Source: Agelas oroides (taxonomy: Eukaryota; Porifera; Demospongiae; Agelasida; Agelasidae). Taken from it: DNA of 64,000 nt. The position numbers and the translations under genes were made by a program. Shown in pieces: positions 1-11,217 of the stretch. The stretch spans positions 11,477,996 through 11,541,995 of the forward strand of contig OX422184.1 of NCBI GenBank assembly GCA_949130485.1. The letters run 5' to 3'. Below the pieces are notes generated by a model, which was given only the letters and a program-made list of their open reading frames with translations, did no database searches and was not told the DNA's origin. The stretch's first letter is position 1. Each line of letters opens with the position of its first letter.

Positions 1-165
1 TGAAAGTTAGGCATTCACCTGCATTGTGGGGTTTGTTTGCTAGCGTTTTTTGTCTGTTGGAGAAATTAATCCCTTTAATGCTCCTGTCTAGGGCTTAATA
101 TGGGTTTTCCTACATAAAAGATACAAAGGAATTTGTTAAATACATAGAATAACGATAAATTTTAC

Positions 166-245
166 ATCCAAAAACAGGGCACAGCCATGGGTACAAAGAT
201 GGCACCCGCCTACGCTAACATTTTCATGGGTATACTGGAATCCAG
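166..245 (+). pseudogene. Penelope-like reverse transcriptase scrap
   Basis: The plus strand encodes a short stretch with [13 protein letters not shown], the reverse-transcriptase block that also appears in the larger Penelope element near 19,490 as GTKMAPSYANIFM. It opens after a few codons of noise and ends at a stop after about 25 residues. Only this one RT block is present, so it is an isolated fragment. Family assignment rests on this motif and on the match to the second copy. Confidence 0.6.
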
Positions 246-690
246 AGGCTGAAGCCAGTGAAACAAACCCCTCCTCCACACATTGGAAGGGCATTCTGGA
301 TATCAAAGGAAGTGACTTTGCCGGAGGCTGAAGCCAGTGTTCCAAGTAAGCTGCTGAAGCTCATTGTACATATCTCTATCTGAAAGATGCTCTACCTCTT
401 TGGTGAGGGTACAGGAGGAGAAATTTACACGGTGGTGCAAGCTCCAGGCACTGGAATTCTTGATCAGAAATTGCTCTAATCACTTGGGTGGAGCACCAAA
501 CTTCGGACCTGCAGAACAGATCAGAACCTGATCTTGTGGCTATTAAACTCTACAGTAGCTACAACTCAGTATAGTATACATTACGTACGGTACAACGGGA
601 CTCAGAAAACAGAATAGCCCTGCTATAGTAGTCTGATCTGAGTGCATAGACAGTGTCGGCACTGCAAGACCTACAGGAAGATCAAGCAAA
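246..690. other. No gene seen; short direct repeat
   Basis: No coding signal. A 19-nt sequence ending GAGGCTGAAGCCAGTG occurs at about 243-261 and again at about 321-339 with one or two changes, so the segment contains a partial direct duplication. Nothing else is recognisable. Confidence 0.4.
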
Positions 691-699
691 CCTGTGCCC

Positions 700-1320
700 G
701 TTGCTAAACAGCACAAACGATGGAGGCCGCGGGGCTTTCAGCCTTCGGGACGCTCTACTGGCTAGCGGGAGGCTGATGAGCTTCAGCGTTTAGGGGCGAT
801 GAAGCAGGTCGCTTCCGCGAAGTAGCTGGCATGTCCATCATTGTTGCAGGCGGTCCGCGTTCGCGGTAGACACTTTAACAGTAGACAGCCGAGTGGCTTA
901 AATAAACTTAATATTTCGACTTCAGGATGAGTCTTCTTCAGGAGATGACTTGACTGTGAGGTGAGTCTTTATATACCATGGCTGTCTGACAAGAGATGAT
1001 ACATGTGAAGAGGAAAGAAAGCTTCGATACAAGACTATACATTGGACAAGAGTACCAGAAAAGAAGGATTGCGTTAAGTGCCCTGATCCAATGTATCTCA
1101 CGAGATAGGAGCTGGTTAGGGGGGCAGTGTTCAAGGGGCAGGATTCTCGCGTGGGTCTCGAAGCTGTGTCCTCTGGAGCTGAAGTGGCGGTAGATGGGCC
1201 AGGTGCTCTTCCTCTTCTCCTTTGCTGCAGATCTATGGTGGCCAAAGCGATTTAGTAGAGATTTAGAAGTTTGTCCTACATACATTTTAGCTATTCAGGA
1301 GTACGATAAATAAGATTACT
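700..1320 (-). pseudogene. Penelope-like element, 3' end with GIY-YIG endonuclease remnant
   Basis: On the minus strand 938-1285 encodes a protein that begins MYVGQTSKSLLNRFGHHR, the second half of a GIY-YIG endonuclease as found at the C terminus of Penelope-like elements. The conserved H-R pair and the later IPxE-like region (LPLEHC) are visible. The GIY half and the whole reverse transcriptase are missing here. The same DNA occurs on the plus strand at 20,030-20,620 in a second copy, with indels, so the two are inverted copies of one family. Beyond the reading frame the homology continues to about 700, a non-coding tail shared with 20,440-20,560. A hammerhead-like core lies at 914-941. It is a 5'-truncated element and not functional. 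Confidence 0.75.
914..941 (-). ncRNA. Hammerhead-ribozyme-like core (candidate)
   Basis: Reading the minus strand, CTGAAGA is followed by AGACT, an 8-nt loop, AGTC and GAAA. This fits the hammerhead core pattern CUGANGA - stem II - GAAA. Penelope-like elements are known to carry hammerhead motifs in their terminal repeats, and this lies in the non-coding tail of such an element. I could not define stems I and III or the cleavage triplet with confidence, so this is a candidate only. Confidence 0.3.
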
Positions 1321-1718
1321 GCGTTGAAGAATCTGATGAACAATCACTCTCGGCCCCCACCCTCTCTTCCCTTTCCTCCCCCTCCCTTTCTGCCTCCTTG
1401 CAAGTAGATCAAGCATTAAAGTCACTGACAGCTCCTTTGGTATTTTAGTCCCCCTGTTGCTGGTGGTCGTGATCTCCTGACCTTGTCGCTGATTTCAAAC
1501 TCTGCAGTGTGCTAGTGCATTTTGTTAAACTCACTGTTAGCACTTACCGCTGCATCTTGTGCCACGTTTGGTCAGCAAACTCCAACGAACTCTGTCACTG
1601 AGTGGAGGCGACTATGACAGCCTACAGTAAGTACTAGAAACAATTTGTATTTTGCCATTTACCGAGTTACATACCCTATCCCCTTGGTGGTCGATGTGCC
1701 CTTGGTAACACGCTCTTA
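1321..1718. other. No gene seen
   Basis: A pyrimidine-rich tract (about 1350-1395) is the only visible structure. No ORF or repeat is recognised. Confidence 0.4.
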
Positions 1719-1900
1719 GCCTCGTTCCTAGGCTTTCGTGAGGAGGAGAGAGCCTGGTACACACTGTTCATGCATGCGCGAACTTCAAGGAAGAGATTGC
1801 GTCAGTCATGTGCTGCGGTGTTTAGTTGGAATGCATGAACACGTGGCTGAGCATGAGCAGTGTGTACCAGGCTCTTTTTTTTCCGCCCACACACTAGAGC
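1719..1900. mobile_element. Fragment of TAGCCTCGTTCC inverted-repeat family
   Basis: It begins with TAGCCTCGTTCCTAGGC, the terminal sequence of a family found at 9278, 9702, 21,403, 51,396 and 57,838. Inside, 1749-1773 (AGAGCCTGGTACACACTG...) is repeated in inverted orientation at 1851-1875 with one mismatch, so the fragment can fold back. The outer right terminus is missing. It carries no coding sequence. Confidence 0.55.
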
Positions 1901-2990
1901 CTGTTCTTTGCTGCCAAGTTTGTTGAATGATTCCAGCACTGATGATTGTTGGCTCTCTGTAAAAGGTTTGAAACAATCACGCTTGCACTTGCAATTAATG
2001 TCATGAGGCAAGTGCCCCTACTGCACATGCGTAACAAGGACTTAGGCATTCACTAAAATCACGTGGACTTACATGCACTTCAATGGTCTCTTCTACTGCA
2101 CGGAATGCAAGGGACTTTCGCACATATACTTTTGTGTCGATACTTTTAGAAGATAAATCTCAAAATTTTGTAATAGTGGACTAAAGCTCAATTCCGTACA
2201 GTAGGGAAACAGCTAAGGGTTAAGGTGTTTCCCTCACACACACCACCGCGAAGAGGCCGGAAACTGGTGTGCAGCATGAGTGTGTGCATATATGTACAAC
2301 AACACATAATGGTGGTATACAATGTGTATTACGGAAGTATGATTTCACTTCGAAAGTAAAACCACCAGTAAGTCTAGCCATAAATGTACATGGCTTCACA
2401 TTGAATTGGGATGCAAACTGGTAGTGGTGTAATTTAGTGACATCAAAGTTAATAATGCTCAAGTTCAAAAATGTTTGTCCTGCTTCTGGTGAGCGCTTTC
2501 ATTGTCTGGGAGAGCAGAAACTTCACATGGATGTGTTGGTTCCAGGCAGTATAAGTTGGTAGGTGGGGTGTTGCTGTGCTGCGCATTATCTTTTTACCCT
2601 CCAGAGGTAGAAATGTGCTTCACTTCATGGTGTAACTATAGCTTGTGTTAGACGAATTACTCAAGCTGCCTCAAGTGCATTTCTTCCACAGAAAGCAGTG
2701 GGGAAAGGTACGACACCGTTTGTTTTTTGCCTGGCTGATAAAACATGCCTAAAGTTTATACCACTTTACAGTCCTCCTCGTTGGCAACCTAGTAAATCTT
2801 CAGCAATATCGCTGCAAGACTTCTTGTTTTTTAGATATGTGTGGGTAGCACTCATCAGGAATATTATACCCTTCCTCAAAGCAAACCTGATATCAACAGC
2901 ATACGGAGACACCAAACAGCCAATTCAGACTGGTACTCTCGGTAGTTTAGAATCTGTTAACCATAGCCAGCCAATCTCTTTTGGACAAAG
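1901..2990. other. No gene seen
   Basis: Only short, unpersuasive open frames exist, for example one of 100 codons at 2698-3000 on the plus strand with no recognisable domain. It lies just before the decayed Ty3/gypsy element, and I looked for a matching LTR here and around 6660 without finding one. Confidence 0.4.
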
Positions 2991-3039
2991 TTGTTGGTGA
3001 TGATCACTTGTATGCTAGTTTCAACTGCCAGGACCTCTA

Positions 3040-3660
3040 TTGGGCAGATTCAGGAGTTTAATCCCGACTCTGAGATTTTCACAGCGTACGTGGAGCGAGT
3101 TGAACTTCTTCACGGCAAACGACATACTTGCAGAGAAAAAGGTACCCGTATTTCTCAGTGTTGCTACCCATTGTTCGTTTGAAGCCTATTTGGAGGAAGC
3201 GTTGCATGATCGTCTCGTCTGTGGTCTGCGCAGCAAGAGTAGCCAGAAGCGACTGCTATCTGAAGCAGACCTGACGCCCGCTAGGGCGGTGGAGATAGAA
3301 CAGAGCATGGAGGCTGCTCACAAGAATGCTCAGGCGCTCAAAGGTCCGGAACTGCCTGTGAGACTGCTAGAGAGGCTTCCGCAAGAAAGAGGTGAAGTCG
3401 AACGCAGAGTAAGAGGTCAAGGAGGAAGCCTTGCTACCGTTGTGGTCAAAGGGGGCATTTACCGCATGAGTGTGGCTTCAAGGAAGCCACCTGCCACAAG
3501 TGCAAGAAAAGAGGACACATTGCAAAGGTGTGTCGCTCTGCTCGAAACGCAGCTCACCAGGGCAGTGCCAAGTGGGTGGAAACCGAGGCACCCAAGCAGG
3601 AAGACAATGATGAGACTGCTTGATCTGTCGAGCTGGCTCCCACACCTCACCTCCCTATGA
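3040..3660 (+). pseudogene. Ty3/gypsy gag remnant with two zinc knuckles
   Basis: The open frame at 3040-3660 resembles a retrotransposon Gag in its first two thirds, including a charged stretch with ARAVEIEQSMEAA. From about 3420 the coding signal moves to another frame. There a first zinc knuckle CYRCGQRGHLPHEC (CX2CX4HX4C, near 3432) and a second CHKCKKRGHIAKVC (near 3490-3532) are both intact. A single-base shift therefore separates the capsid part from the nucleocapsid part. Gag packages retrotransposon RNA. The protease follows directly at 3620. The copy is decayed and cannot make a full Gag. Confidence 0.75.
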
Positions 3661-3877
3661 AGTTGTTGTTGCCCTCAATGGGAAGCCAGTCACTATGGAG
3701 ATTGACACCGGTGCGGCCGTTTCAATAATGTCAAACAAGACCAAGAAAGCACTTCTCCTATCGGACATCCTCAACAAGCTTACCCTAAATCTTCGCACTT
3801 TTACGTTGGAACCCATTCCTGTATTGGGCCAATTGACAGTGGAAGTACGTTACGGTATCATCAGCTGTATGTGGTGA
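3620..3877 (+). pseudogene. Ty3/gypsy aspartic protease remnant
   Basis: The 85-codon frame contains GKPVTMEIDTGAAVSIM, with the D-T-G active-site triad at about 3703-3711. It follows the zinc knuckles of the gag remnant and precedes reverse transcriptase, the usual order. The frame ends at 3877 and the next open frame (3871-4131) carries the protease tail (GPTLLGRDWL), so there is a frameshift near 3870. Confidence 0.7.
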
Positions 3878-4000
3878 AAGGCAGCGGACCGACCCTGCTG
3901 GGTCGAGATTGGCTTCGTGACATTTGTCTTGATTGGTCGAGTATCAGGACACTGACTGCACACAACTGTTTGCTGACTCTGAACCAGCTCACCGAGAAGT

Positions 4001-4669
4001 ATGCTGAGGTGTTTCAGCCAGAGCTGGGTACCTTCAAAGAAGTTTCAAGCTCACCTCCAGCTGAAAGATGGAGCCAGACCCATTTTTCTTCGTCCGCGTT
4101 CTGTTCCCTTCGCTCTCAAGGAGTCAGTTGAACGAGAGCTTGAGAGACTAGAGCAGAATGGAACTCTCTGTCGTGTGGAACGTAGCGAGTGGGCTTCCCC
4201 AATTGTACCAGTCCCTAAAAAGGATGGTACCCTCAGGATTTGTGGCGATTATAAGGTCACCCTAAATGGTGCCTTGCAAGTGGACCAGTATCCTCTGCCC
4301 AGACCGAGCGATTTATTCACCTGTCTCACAGGTGGTACCAAGTTCACCAAGCTCGACCTCTCTGCAGCATATCAACAGCTGTCACTCGATGTAGAGTCCC
4401 AGAAGTTGGTTACCATTAACACACATAAGGGACTTTTCCAATTCACTCGTCTTCCATTTAGTGTAGCCTCCGCGCCGGCGGTGTTCCAGCGTACAATGGA
4501 TACTGTGCTTCAGGGCATTCCCCAAGTGATATGCTATATAGACGACATCCTCGTTACGGGAAAGACTGAAGCTGAACACCTGTGCTATTTGGAGGAGGTT
4601 TTGAAACGCCTGTGGGAACATGGAGTATGCCTGAAGAAGGAAAAATGCCAGTTCCTCCAGGTGCTGTGA
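4001..4669 (+). pseudogene. Ty3/gypsy reverse transcriptase remnant
   Basis: The frame has the ordered RT blocks: SPIVPVPKKDGTLRICGDY, LDLSAAYQQL, LPFSVASAPAVFQ and the catalytic YIDDI (about 4533-4547). RT copies the element RNA to DNA. After KCQFLQ the sequence jumps directly into the middle of RNase H, with the thumb/connection normally found between them absent. That is an internal deletion of several hundred bases. The fingers and palm are intact in one frame of 222 codons, but the protein cannot be complete. Confidence 0.85.
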
Positions 4670-4670
4670 T

Positions 4671-4997
4671 TTCGCACTTGATGCCAGATGGAACCGAACG
4701 GCCTGTGGCCTTTGCCTCACGCACATTATCACCGGCAGAGTGCAACTATGCTCAGGTAGAAAAGGAGGCGCTTTCTCTCATTTTTGGAATTCACAAGTTT
4801 CACCAATACCTTTATGGTCGTACATTTACCATAAGCCGTTGACCACCATTCTTGGGCCAAAGAAGGGTATTCCCGCCCTGTCAGCAGCCCAGATGCAGAG
4901 ATGGGCTTTGTTGCTCTCCGCATACACCTACGACATCCGTTTTCGCCCGACACAGACACATGGAAATGCTGATGGTTTGTCACGTCTACCAGTGTGA
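4671..4997 (+). pseudogene. Ty3/gypsy RNase H remnant
   Basis: The first part (to 4842) encodes PVAFASRTLSPAECNYAQVE and HQYLYGRTF. The second, in another frame (4740-4997), encodes KPLTTILGPKKGIPALSAAQ and ends NADGLSRLP. These are the distal RNase H block and the linker to integrase of Ty3/gypsy polyproteins. The catalytic Asp of the first RNase H motif is missing because of the deletion upstream. There is a frameshift near 4840. Confidence 0.75.
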
Positions 4998-5131
4998 GAA
5001 GACCAGTCATGTACACCTGACGATGCTATGGTGTTCAACATTGCTCAGCTGGGTGCACTTCCTGTGTGTCCTTCAGCAGCTACTCGTACAGATCCCTAGT
5101 TGAGTAAGGTCCTTCAATATGTGAGGAAGGG

Positions 5132-5486
5132 ATGGCCAGAGAAAATTTCGGACACCTTGCGCCCCTTTTGGCGGAGATGAAGCGAGTTAACTGTGGAGGG
5201 AGATTCTGTATTGGACATTTTCTTGCCTCCAACGGAGTGAAGCACCTCCGTTGTGCTCCATATCACCCCTCCTCAAATGGGGCCGTTGAACGGCTGGTTC
5301 AGACTGTGAAACAAGCCTTGAAGTCAGGACAGAGTCAAGGAGTGTCGCTGGAGACATCATTGGCTACGTTTCTGATGCAATGTCGGTCAACACCGCATGC
5401 CACTACAGGGGTATCTCCGAGCTCCCTGTTTTTTGGTCGTTCTCTGCGTAATCGTCTGGACTTGTTGAAGCCAAATGTAGCTCTCA
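5132..5486 (+). pseudogene. Ty3/gypsy integrase remnant
   Basis: The open frame includes APYHPSSNGAVERLVQTVKQ, the block holding the catalytic Glu of the DD35E integrase core, and STPHATTGVSPSSLFFGR. The HHCC zinc-binding domain and the first two catalytic Asp residues are absent, so the 5' half of integrase is deleted. The recognisable coding stops at about 5486 (LLKPNVA). The rest of the polyprotein resumes at about 6233 after an insertion. Confidence 0.75.
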
Positions 5487-6232
5487 GGCTATACGTAATG
5501 CGGAGAAGATTACGGAAGTGTATTATTGATCCGCGGAAACTAGTGATCGATGTAGCTAAGTTCAGTGCCTGTTTCTGTCATCAAAGTATCGACCATCCAG
5601 TGTGTAAGTCGCTAGTTGGCACCTACGATGGAGGGTATTTCAGTGTAGAAAAGAACAGTCTTCGCCTACAATTGAGTCGCGGAGCCAGCACTATAAAGTG
5701 TTAACTTCGGTGCTGCCCTTCGTGAAAGTGACGCTTACCCGGAGCAGTTCCACAACGAAAAATCCAAGTTTACTGCATTGGTTGGTTTCACTGTCGTATG
5801 TTCTTACCGAATCTCCCTGGGGAACATGAAGGATGAAGATTTGAAAGAGCTATGGCGTGATTTGTCATCGAAAAATGCAAATTTATTGAGTCAGTGAGAC
5901 ACAAACTCTTGTATTTTCCCTACAGGTAGAAATTTCTGGATCCCCAGTGGGATCTAGTTACTGCTGTTGTTGCTCTTGGCTGTGGCAAAAGTAGAGGCCC
6001 CGGCACTAGTGGGAACTGCTCCGAGTTTTGCAATCTTTCCGACATATTTTCTCTTCACTTAGGAGAAGGATGTGGGCGTGGTAAAAAATGACGTCATAAT
6101 TAGATAGAGTTTGATGGCAAGTAAGCTCTCACCAAGTATCAAGATCTTAGTATGAATCCAGTGTGACTTACACTGCCTCACAGTTTAAGTACAGTAGTCA
6201 TGCCTTAATGCACCTGAGCTGCTCGAGTTGGT
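5487..6232. mobile_element. About 745-nt insertion splitting the Ty3/gypsy pol
   Basis: Integrase coding breaks off at about 5486 and the downstream part of the same polyprotein begins at about 6233. The intervening DNA shows no resemblance to a Ty3/gypsy element. I did not find clear terminal inverted repeats or a target duplication, so the class of the insertion and its exact edges are unknown. Confidence 0.4.
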
Positions 6233-6655
6233 AACAAGCACAAGCGGATCAGAAGAACTATCATGATCGACATAGCCGAGTCAGACAGTTTGCTGTGGGC
6301 CAGACATTGATGGCCTTGAATATGAGAGAGGGACCGAAGTGGAAGCCTGGTATTTTTGTGGAGCAACTTGGACCGTTGACCTATCTTGTTGAAGTGCAGG
6401 GAGGATTTAAGTGGAAGAGGCACATTGATCATCTCCGTGATGGTAGTGGAGTGCCACCTGACCTGCTAGACCCTGATTTGAATGAGGACATCTCAGATGA
6501 TACTTATTGTCCATCTCAGCCAAACTCTGGTTCTCCGTCTGATGATCAGTCCATGGACCATACACCTGATATTTCGTCACAACAGTCATCACTGTATCTT
6601 CACAGAACAAATCGAGTGAGACCCGATCTGGAACCAGCGAACCATTATAACTGAA
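6233..6655 (+). pseudogene. Ty3/gypsy pol C-terminal tail
   Basis: It encodes DQKNYHDRHSRVRQFAVGQ and then GPLTYLVEVQGG and KRHIDHLRDG, the post-integrase module (GPF/Y-like) of this class of retrotransposon. It continues to a stop near 6654 in a Ser/Asp-rich tail. It is the end of the same element whose gag begins near 3040. I found no LTR at either side. Confidence 0.7.
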
Positions 6656-8285
6656 TTGTTAATGTAGTATATTGTAATCCTTGTAATTGCATTGTGCTGT
6701 GCGCATGCATGGTTGTACCCTGTTCTTGTGTAGTGTTCATTGTCGTTGGTCAGTCATCCATGTGAACCCATTTATTCTGTGTCAATCGAGACATTACACA
6801 CACCACTACTGTCTTTGTAATTGCAAGTTAGACAAGCCCCAGGAAAGAGATGGTACTCCTACTACAGAAAAAGATATTCACCACTCGTCGAGGATTCATT
6901 CTTTCTGAGTCAGGGACGTTACCAGTCAGCTCAATCATCCAGAACCACAAACTCCTTTCCATACCTTATGCTGTAAGTATTGGGCATACCAACAGCATTG
7001 GAATTTTAACATCCTAAGTTAGCAGGATATGTTTTAGGCACCGCCTATTGCTAAGAAATGAGTCAAGGGGACAACTTCTGGATTCTAACCAGTTATGCTA
7101 GACCTAAAGGAACATTCTCAACAAGAGTACTATTTCTTAGGTCAACTACATTATTGATGAGGCTGCACAGACTGGGTATAACTGGCTTAAATGTTTGTGG
7201 CTATATCCATGTTAGTTTTGAGCTGTTCTTGATCAAACTTTCTAAAGTTCTGGTGGGCATTACACCGTCTGGAAAGACCTCCAAGAGTTTAGGGTTATTG
7301 ACTCCTAACATGAAGTTGCTTCCTGTATACAGCTGTTTTTACTCATGATTGGCTAATTGGGAGTATTTGTCGGCATCATCAAGTGGCGTGCAGATACTGC
7401 AATGCAGTCGTTTTTCACCCTCAAGATCATCTGCACTTGGTAACCAGACAAACCATGAGGTGTTGCATTCTACCCATCTACCATCTCGACACAAGGTTGA
7501 TGTTAGCACTGAACTGTTTTAGGTTGGACAGCTCAGACATTAGTAGAAAGCACTCCCTGTGGAAATAATTGTGCTGCAAATTAGTAACATTCTGTATGCT
7601 ACTCTGTTGGTGCAGCGCATGCATACCCTGCAGTGGGTAGGTAATACCAAGCGGGCATGCATGCACTATATAGTACTCTGCATTGAGATGGCCTTAATCA
7701 ATTCCAGCATAGATACACTCACCTCTCGACACCATGAAGAGCGGAATCTCCACAATCTCCATTCTCAACTGAAGCTGTTAGCTTCAGGGTGAAGTTGGAA
7801 ACAGGCTCGCTGGTGTTACTGTGCTCATTGCTTTGATGTATTCTGTCCTCTTTTACGCAGAGAGAAGTGACTGGCATTTTCAGCAAACATGTGAAATGCG
7901 TACAGCAGCAGATGTCTGACCAAGCAATTGTTGAACAGCCACTGTTCCTCAATGTTGACATACTTACCACCAGCTGATGTAGCCCGTGAGCTGAAATGTA
8001 TGTTCGAAAAAATGACGACACTAATCAGAAGAGTGTCGGTGGGGAGTTTTGCCATCAGATTGGCTGAAATGTCACAAGATCAACCCCTTGGGGTTCTGCA
8101 CATTTACTTCACCAAACCATCTCAAAGCCCAGTCTTCTACTGTCCCTGTCATTCATTCTCTAGCCATACATCAGGACCAACAACTGCCAGGCTAAGCAAA
8201 AGGTGTCACCAACAGCATACATGCCAATTAACCCTTGAACTGCGATGTCACATTTTTGCGACACACACAGCATCTGCTAAGTGGG
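6656..8285. other. No gene seen
   Basis: Several open frames of 60-127 codons occur on both strands but none has a recognisable motif, and they overlap each other in opposite strands. No long repeats were seen. Confidence 0.4.
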
Positions 8286-8319
8286 GCTGTCGCAATTTTG
8301 TGACAAAGTAACCGAGTCG

Positions 8320-8470
8320 TGCTTACCGCTCGAAGCTAAGAAGCTTAGCATGACTTTGGGGTAAACCCTGACTGTTTAGTACTAGGCCACACCTTGAAGG
8401 GGTGGTACTAGTTCGTGAGTGATGGTGGGTTTTGGCTATGGCTGCCAAACACGAAGCTTTCTCTCGAACA
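8320..8470 (+). repeat. Dispersed repeat, copy 1
   Basis: The sequence GGGGTAAACCCTGACTGTTT...TAGTACTAGGCCACACCTT...GGTACTAGTTCGTGAGTGAT matches 10,985-11,130 and 62,985-63,110. The three copies differ by scattered substitutions. Copies 2 and 3 are discussed with the P-like transposase, for which this may be a terminal region. Confidence 0.6.
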
Positions 8471-9268
8471 GAGGAAGCAAACCACCTCCAGTTTTCACTT
8501 ACGATGGAAGTGTTTACACAAATCACTCCACTGTTACTGCCCAAGGCTAGCTAGCTTGCCAAGCGCCAACAAGCTCCTCACTTAAAACCAACACGAGAAA
8601 CGGTATGTTTAGAAATAATATGTGCATTTATGGTTGAGTTACTAACAATTTAGGTGAACAATATAGCTATTTGGTGTTGCATACAAACCTATTCCCCAAT
8701 TTTATACTATTTCACAATGATTGCAGGCTGTGATAACAGAAGGAAAGAATCAGGACAATCACACCACACTGGTACACTGCAACAACCTGACACCAATGGT
8801 ATGCATGTGTAATAGTAAAAGTGCATGCTTGCATTATTGGGACGACAGCAAACCACCTGTGCCTACAGCACATTTTACATGTCCATTTATTTTGCAGAAA
8901 CATGTAACCAGAAAGCATGGGTCAACACAGGACGATTGGTACATGATTTTTCCGAGAACATACCAGAAGATTCAGCAGAAGTCAGTGACATTCTCTAAAA
9001 AAAATCACTGTGAGAAATGTGTCCAATGCAACTGGTTGGGAAACCAATTTTGAGCCAGACAGTGCCTACTTTGTGGTGAACAACTTGGTCCAGCAGTACG
9101 AGTGCCAGGAAGCAACTGCAGAGCATATTTACTGACTCGTCTGCGCCTCATTCCTGCGAGATAAGATGTCTCAACCAACACTGTGGAGCCAGACACAGCT
9201 ATCACATGTGGAAGGTAGTGATGATTTATGCAAACACCAATACCAAAACATTAACGAGTGACATTTAT
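8471..9268. other. No gene seen
   Basis: A plus-strand frame of 110 codons at 8721-9053 is rich in Cys and His but these do not form a zinc-finger pattern I recognise. No repeats identified. Confidence 0.35.
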
Positions 9269-9277
9269 ATAATTATC

Positions 9278-10064
9278 TAGCCTCGTTCCCAGGCCCCACC
9301 CAGCTTTCCGTCGCTTGCAGTACGGAAAAGCAGGAGAGTGCCTGGTACATTTTCTCACGTGAGTGACGTCACAGGTAGAAAGACGGTAGAAAGAGTTTAG
9401 AAGGTTGTTGTTAGGCATGTAACACGCCCACGTACTTTTTACCATCACAATACTTCTTGCGTGTGAACGGTCTCTCCACGCGAAGGTACGGTTGTGTAGG
9501 ACTATGTTGGCACTTTTAACTTAAAAGGCTATGCAGACTTACCTGTACTATGTGGCTTTTGCAAGCACCATATTGAGCTCAGCGTCTAGAGTACATATTG
9601 CACAATGTCCAACCAGTACACAAAAGCACCAGACTACTGCACAGCATTTCCAAGTGACTGACACAGCTAACAGGCAGTTGATCACGGAAATCACGTTCAA
9701 GTAGCCTCGTTCCCAGGCCTCCCTCCCGTTTTCTTGCTTTTCAGTTTGTGTTGAGTATAATACACGGAAGCGGAAGAGCAGCGAAAAATGGGTATCACTG
9801 TCTTGGCTTGTAAAACTCGCTGTGCTCCCGACTGTCTCGTGAAGAGCGACAAAAATTGCCTTCGTGCATTGCCATCATTCTACTCAGAATAGTCGCGCTC
9901 CAGTGCATGCTCGTGGGCAAAGTTGTTTGTGGTTTACATGACGCCCACGTTCACATAATTTGCCCTACCCGTGACATCACTCACGTGAGAAAAGTACCAG
10001 GCCCTCTCCCGCTTTTCTGTACTGCAAGTGACGGAAAGCTGGGTGGGGCCTGGGAATGAGTGTA
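9278..10064. mobile_element. MULE-like non-autonomous element with 9-bp target duplication
   Basis: The element starts TAGCCTCGTTCCCAGGCCCC and ends with the inverse, allowing a few changes. The inverted repeats run about 95-110 bp, including CACGTGAGTGACGTCAC on the left against GTGACATCACTCACGTG on the right. It is flanked by a perfect 9-bp duplication, ATAATTATC at 9269-9277 and 10,065-10,073. Long inverted repeats with 9-bp duplications are typical of Mutator-like elements. A second left terminus of the same family lies inside it at about 9702, so another copy was probably inserted and truncated. It encodes no transposase. Confidence 0.8.
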
Positions 10065-10073
10065 ATAATTATC

Positions 10074-10984
10074 CTATACAGGTGGAAATTCCAAGCAGCC
10101 TGGGAAGGATAATGAGAATCATTGGCCTAAATTCACATTCTAGCCACAGATGTTGATTCATCTTGAAAGACTACATACCTACCTGTGGCAAGGGAAGAGC
10201 AAGTGTCACATGTTTGAGGCTGCACCAGCTTGCTCAGGTGGGGGTGTTCAAGAACTGCCATCATCAGGTAAGGGCATCATTACCTACATGTAAATTATCT
10301 CACTATCACAATTAATGCATTGGAGTGGCAACTTTGTGAGGAAGAGATCGATTTCATGATGGAGTTAACAAATCAGAGCACAAGAAACCTATCTACAAAT
10401 TTCACAACATGAGGTTGTACCCAGAACTAACCCCCTTTCAGTCTGTGACTTCAGAGGTAACTTACATGTATAGATGAAACTCAGAAGTCATCGCTACGCT
10501 CACACGAAGGACTTCAGAATGGATTTTTGACTAGACTGTTGACCCTCATGCTGAAGCTGCAATTCAGAATTTTCGGATGTTTAAGGCTCTTGGGCATTTC
10601 CTGATTGTTAGCATGTTGCCATGGTAACACTTTACAATAACAATCTATTTGCTACTTGATTAATCAATGATTAAGTTAGAACATGTACTTTGTCTTCAAT
10701 ACTTGCTCAAGGTAGAAAGGGTAAAGCCCTAAAGTCACCAGGTTGGCCAATTCTTGCCCTGGCTGCATGGACAGGCTTAGGAAGCGCCGCTCACCGCGAT
10801 GAGCATATATATATATACGCAATACAAAGAAGCGCCTACCGCGCACCAAAGTCCACTTCCAGCCTTAGCAAGCAGACGTGTGACCTTAACCACGCCCACT
10901 CATTAACGAGCATGCAGTAGTCAGCACTGTCGGTTGTCAAACACCCACTCAGACGCCACTCCAAAACGGAACAGAGTTTTAAAG
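10074..10984. other. No gene seen
   Basis: No convincing ORF. A short TA run (ATATATATATATACGC, about 10,806) is present. The right part may belong to the P-like element whose transposase begins near 11,780, but I could not fix its terminus. Confidence 0.35.
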
Positions 10985-11130
10985 CCAGAAACGAATGCGG
11001 GGTAAATCCCTGCCTATTGAGTAGTAATAAGTTTAGGCCACACCTTTCCACTTACATCACTACGCAGAAGAGACGGGAAGGGACGGTACTAATGTGTGAG
11101 TGATCGTGAATTTTGATAAGCGCTGCCAAA
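10985..11130 (+). repeat. Dispersed repeat, copy 2
   Basis: GGGGTAAATCCCTGCCTATT...GAGTAGTAATAAGTTTAGGCCACACCTTTCC corresponds to 8320-8470 and most closely to 62,985-63,110. It lies upstream of the P-like transposase. The 62.9-kb copy is followed by a segment that matches 13,620-13,710, downstream of that transposase. This suggests that copy 2 and 13,620-13,710 lie within the two end regions of one P-like element. Confidence 0.6.
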
Positions 11131-11217
11131 AAATTTGAGAGGAAGAACAAAACGCAAAGGTCTGTTGGAAGGCCTTCTAAGAGAAAGCCAACTGGTAACT
11201 TACAGTCTGTTGATCCT

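Noticed and set aside
770-810. CTGATGAG hammerhead core on the plus strand in the Penelope tail
   Set aside because: The required GAAA is replaced by GATGAAG and no stem II closes properly.
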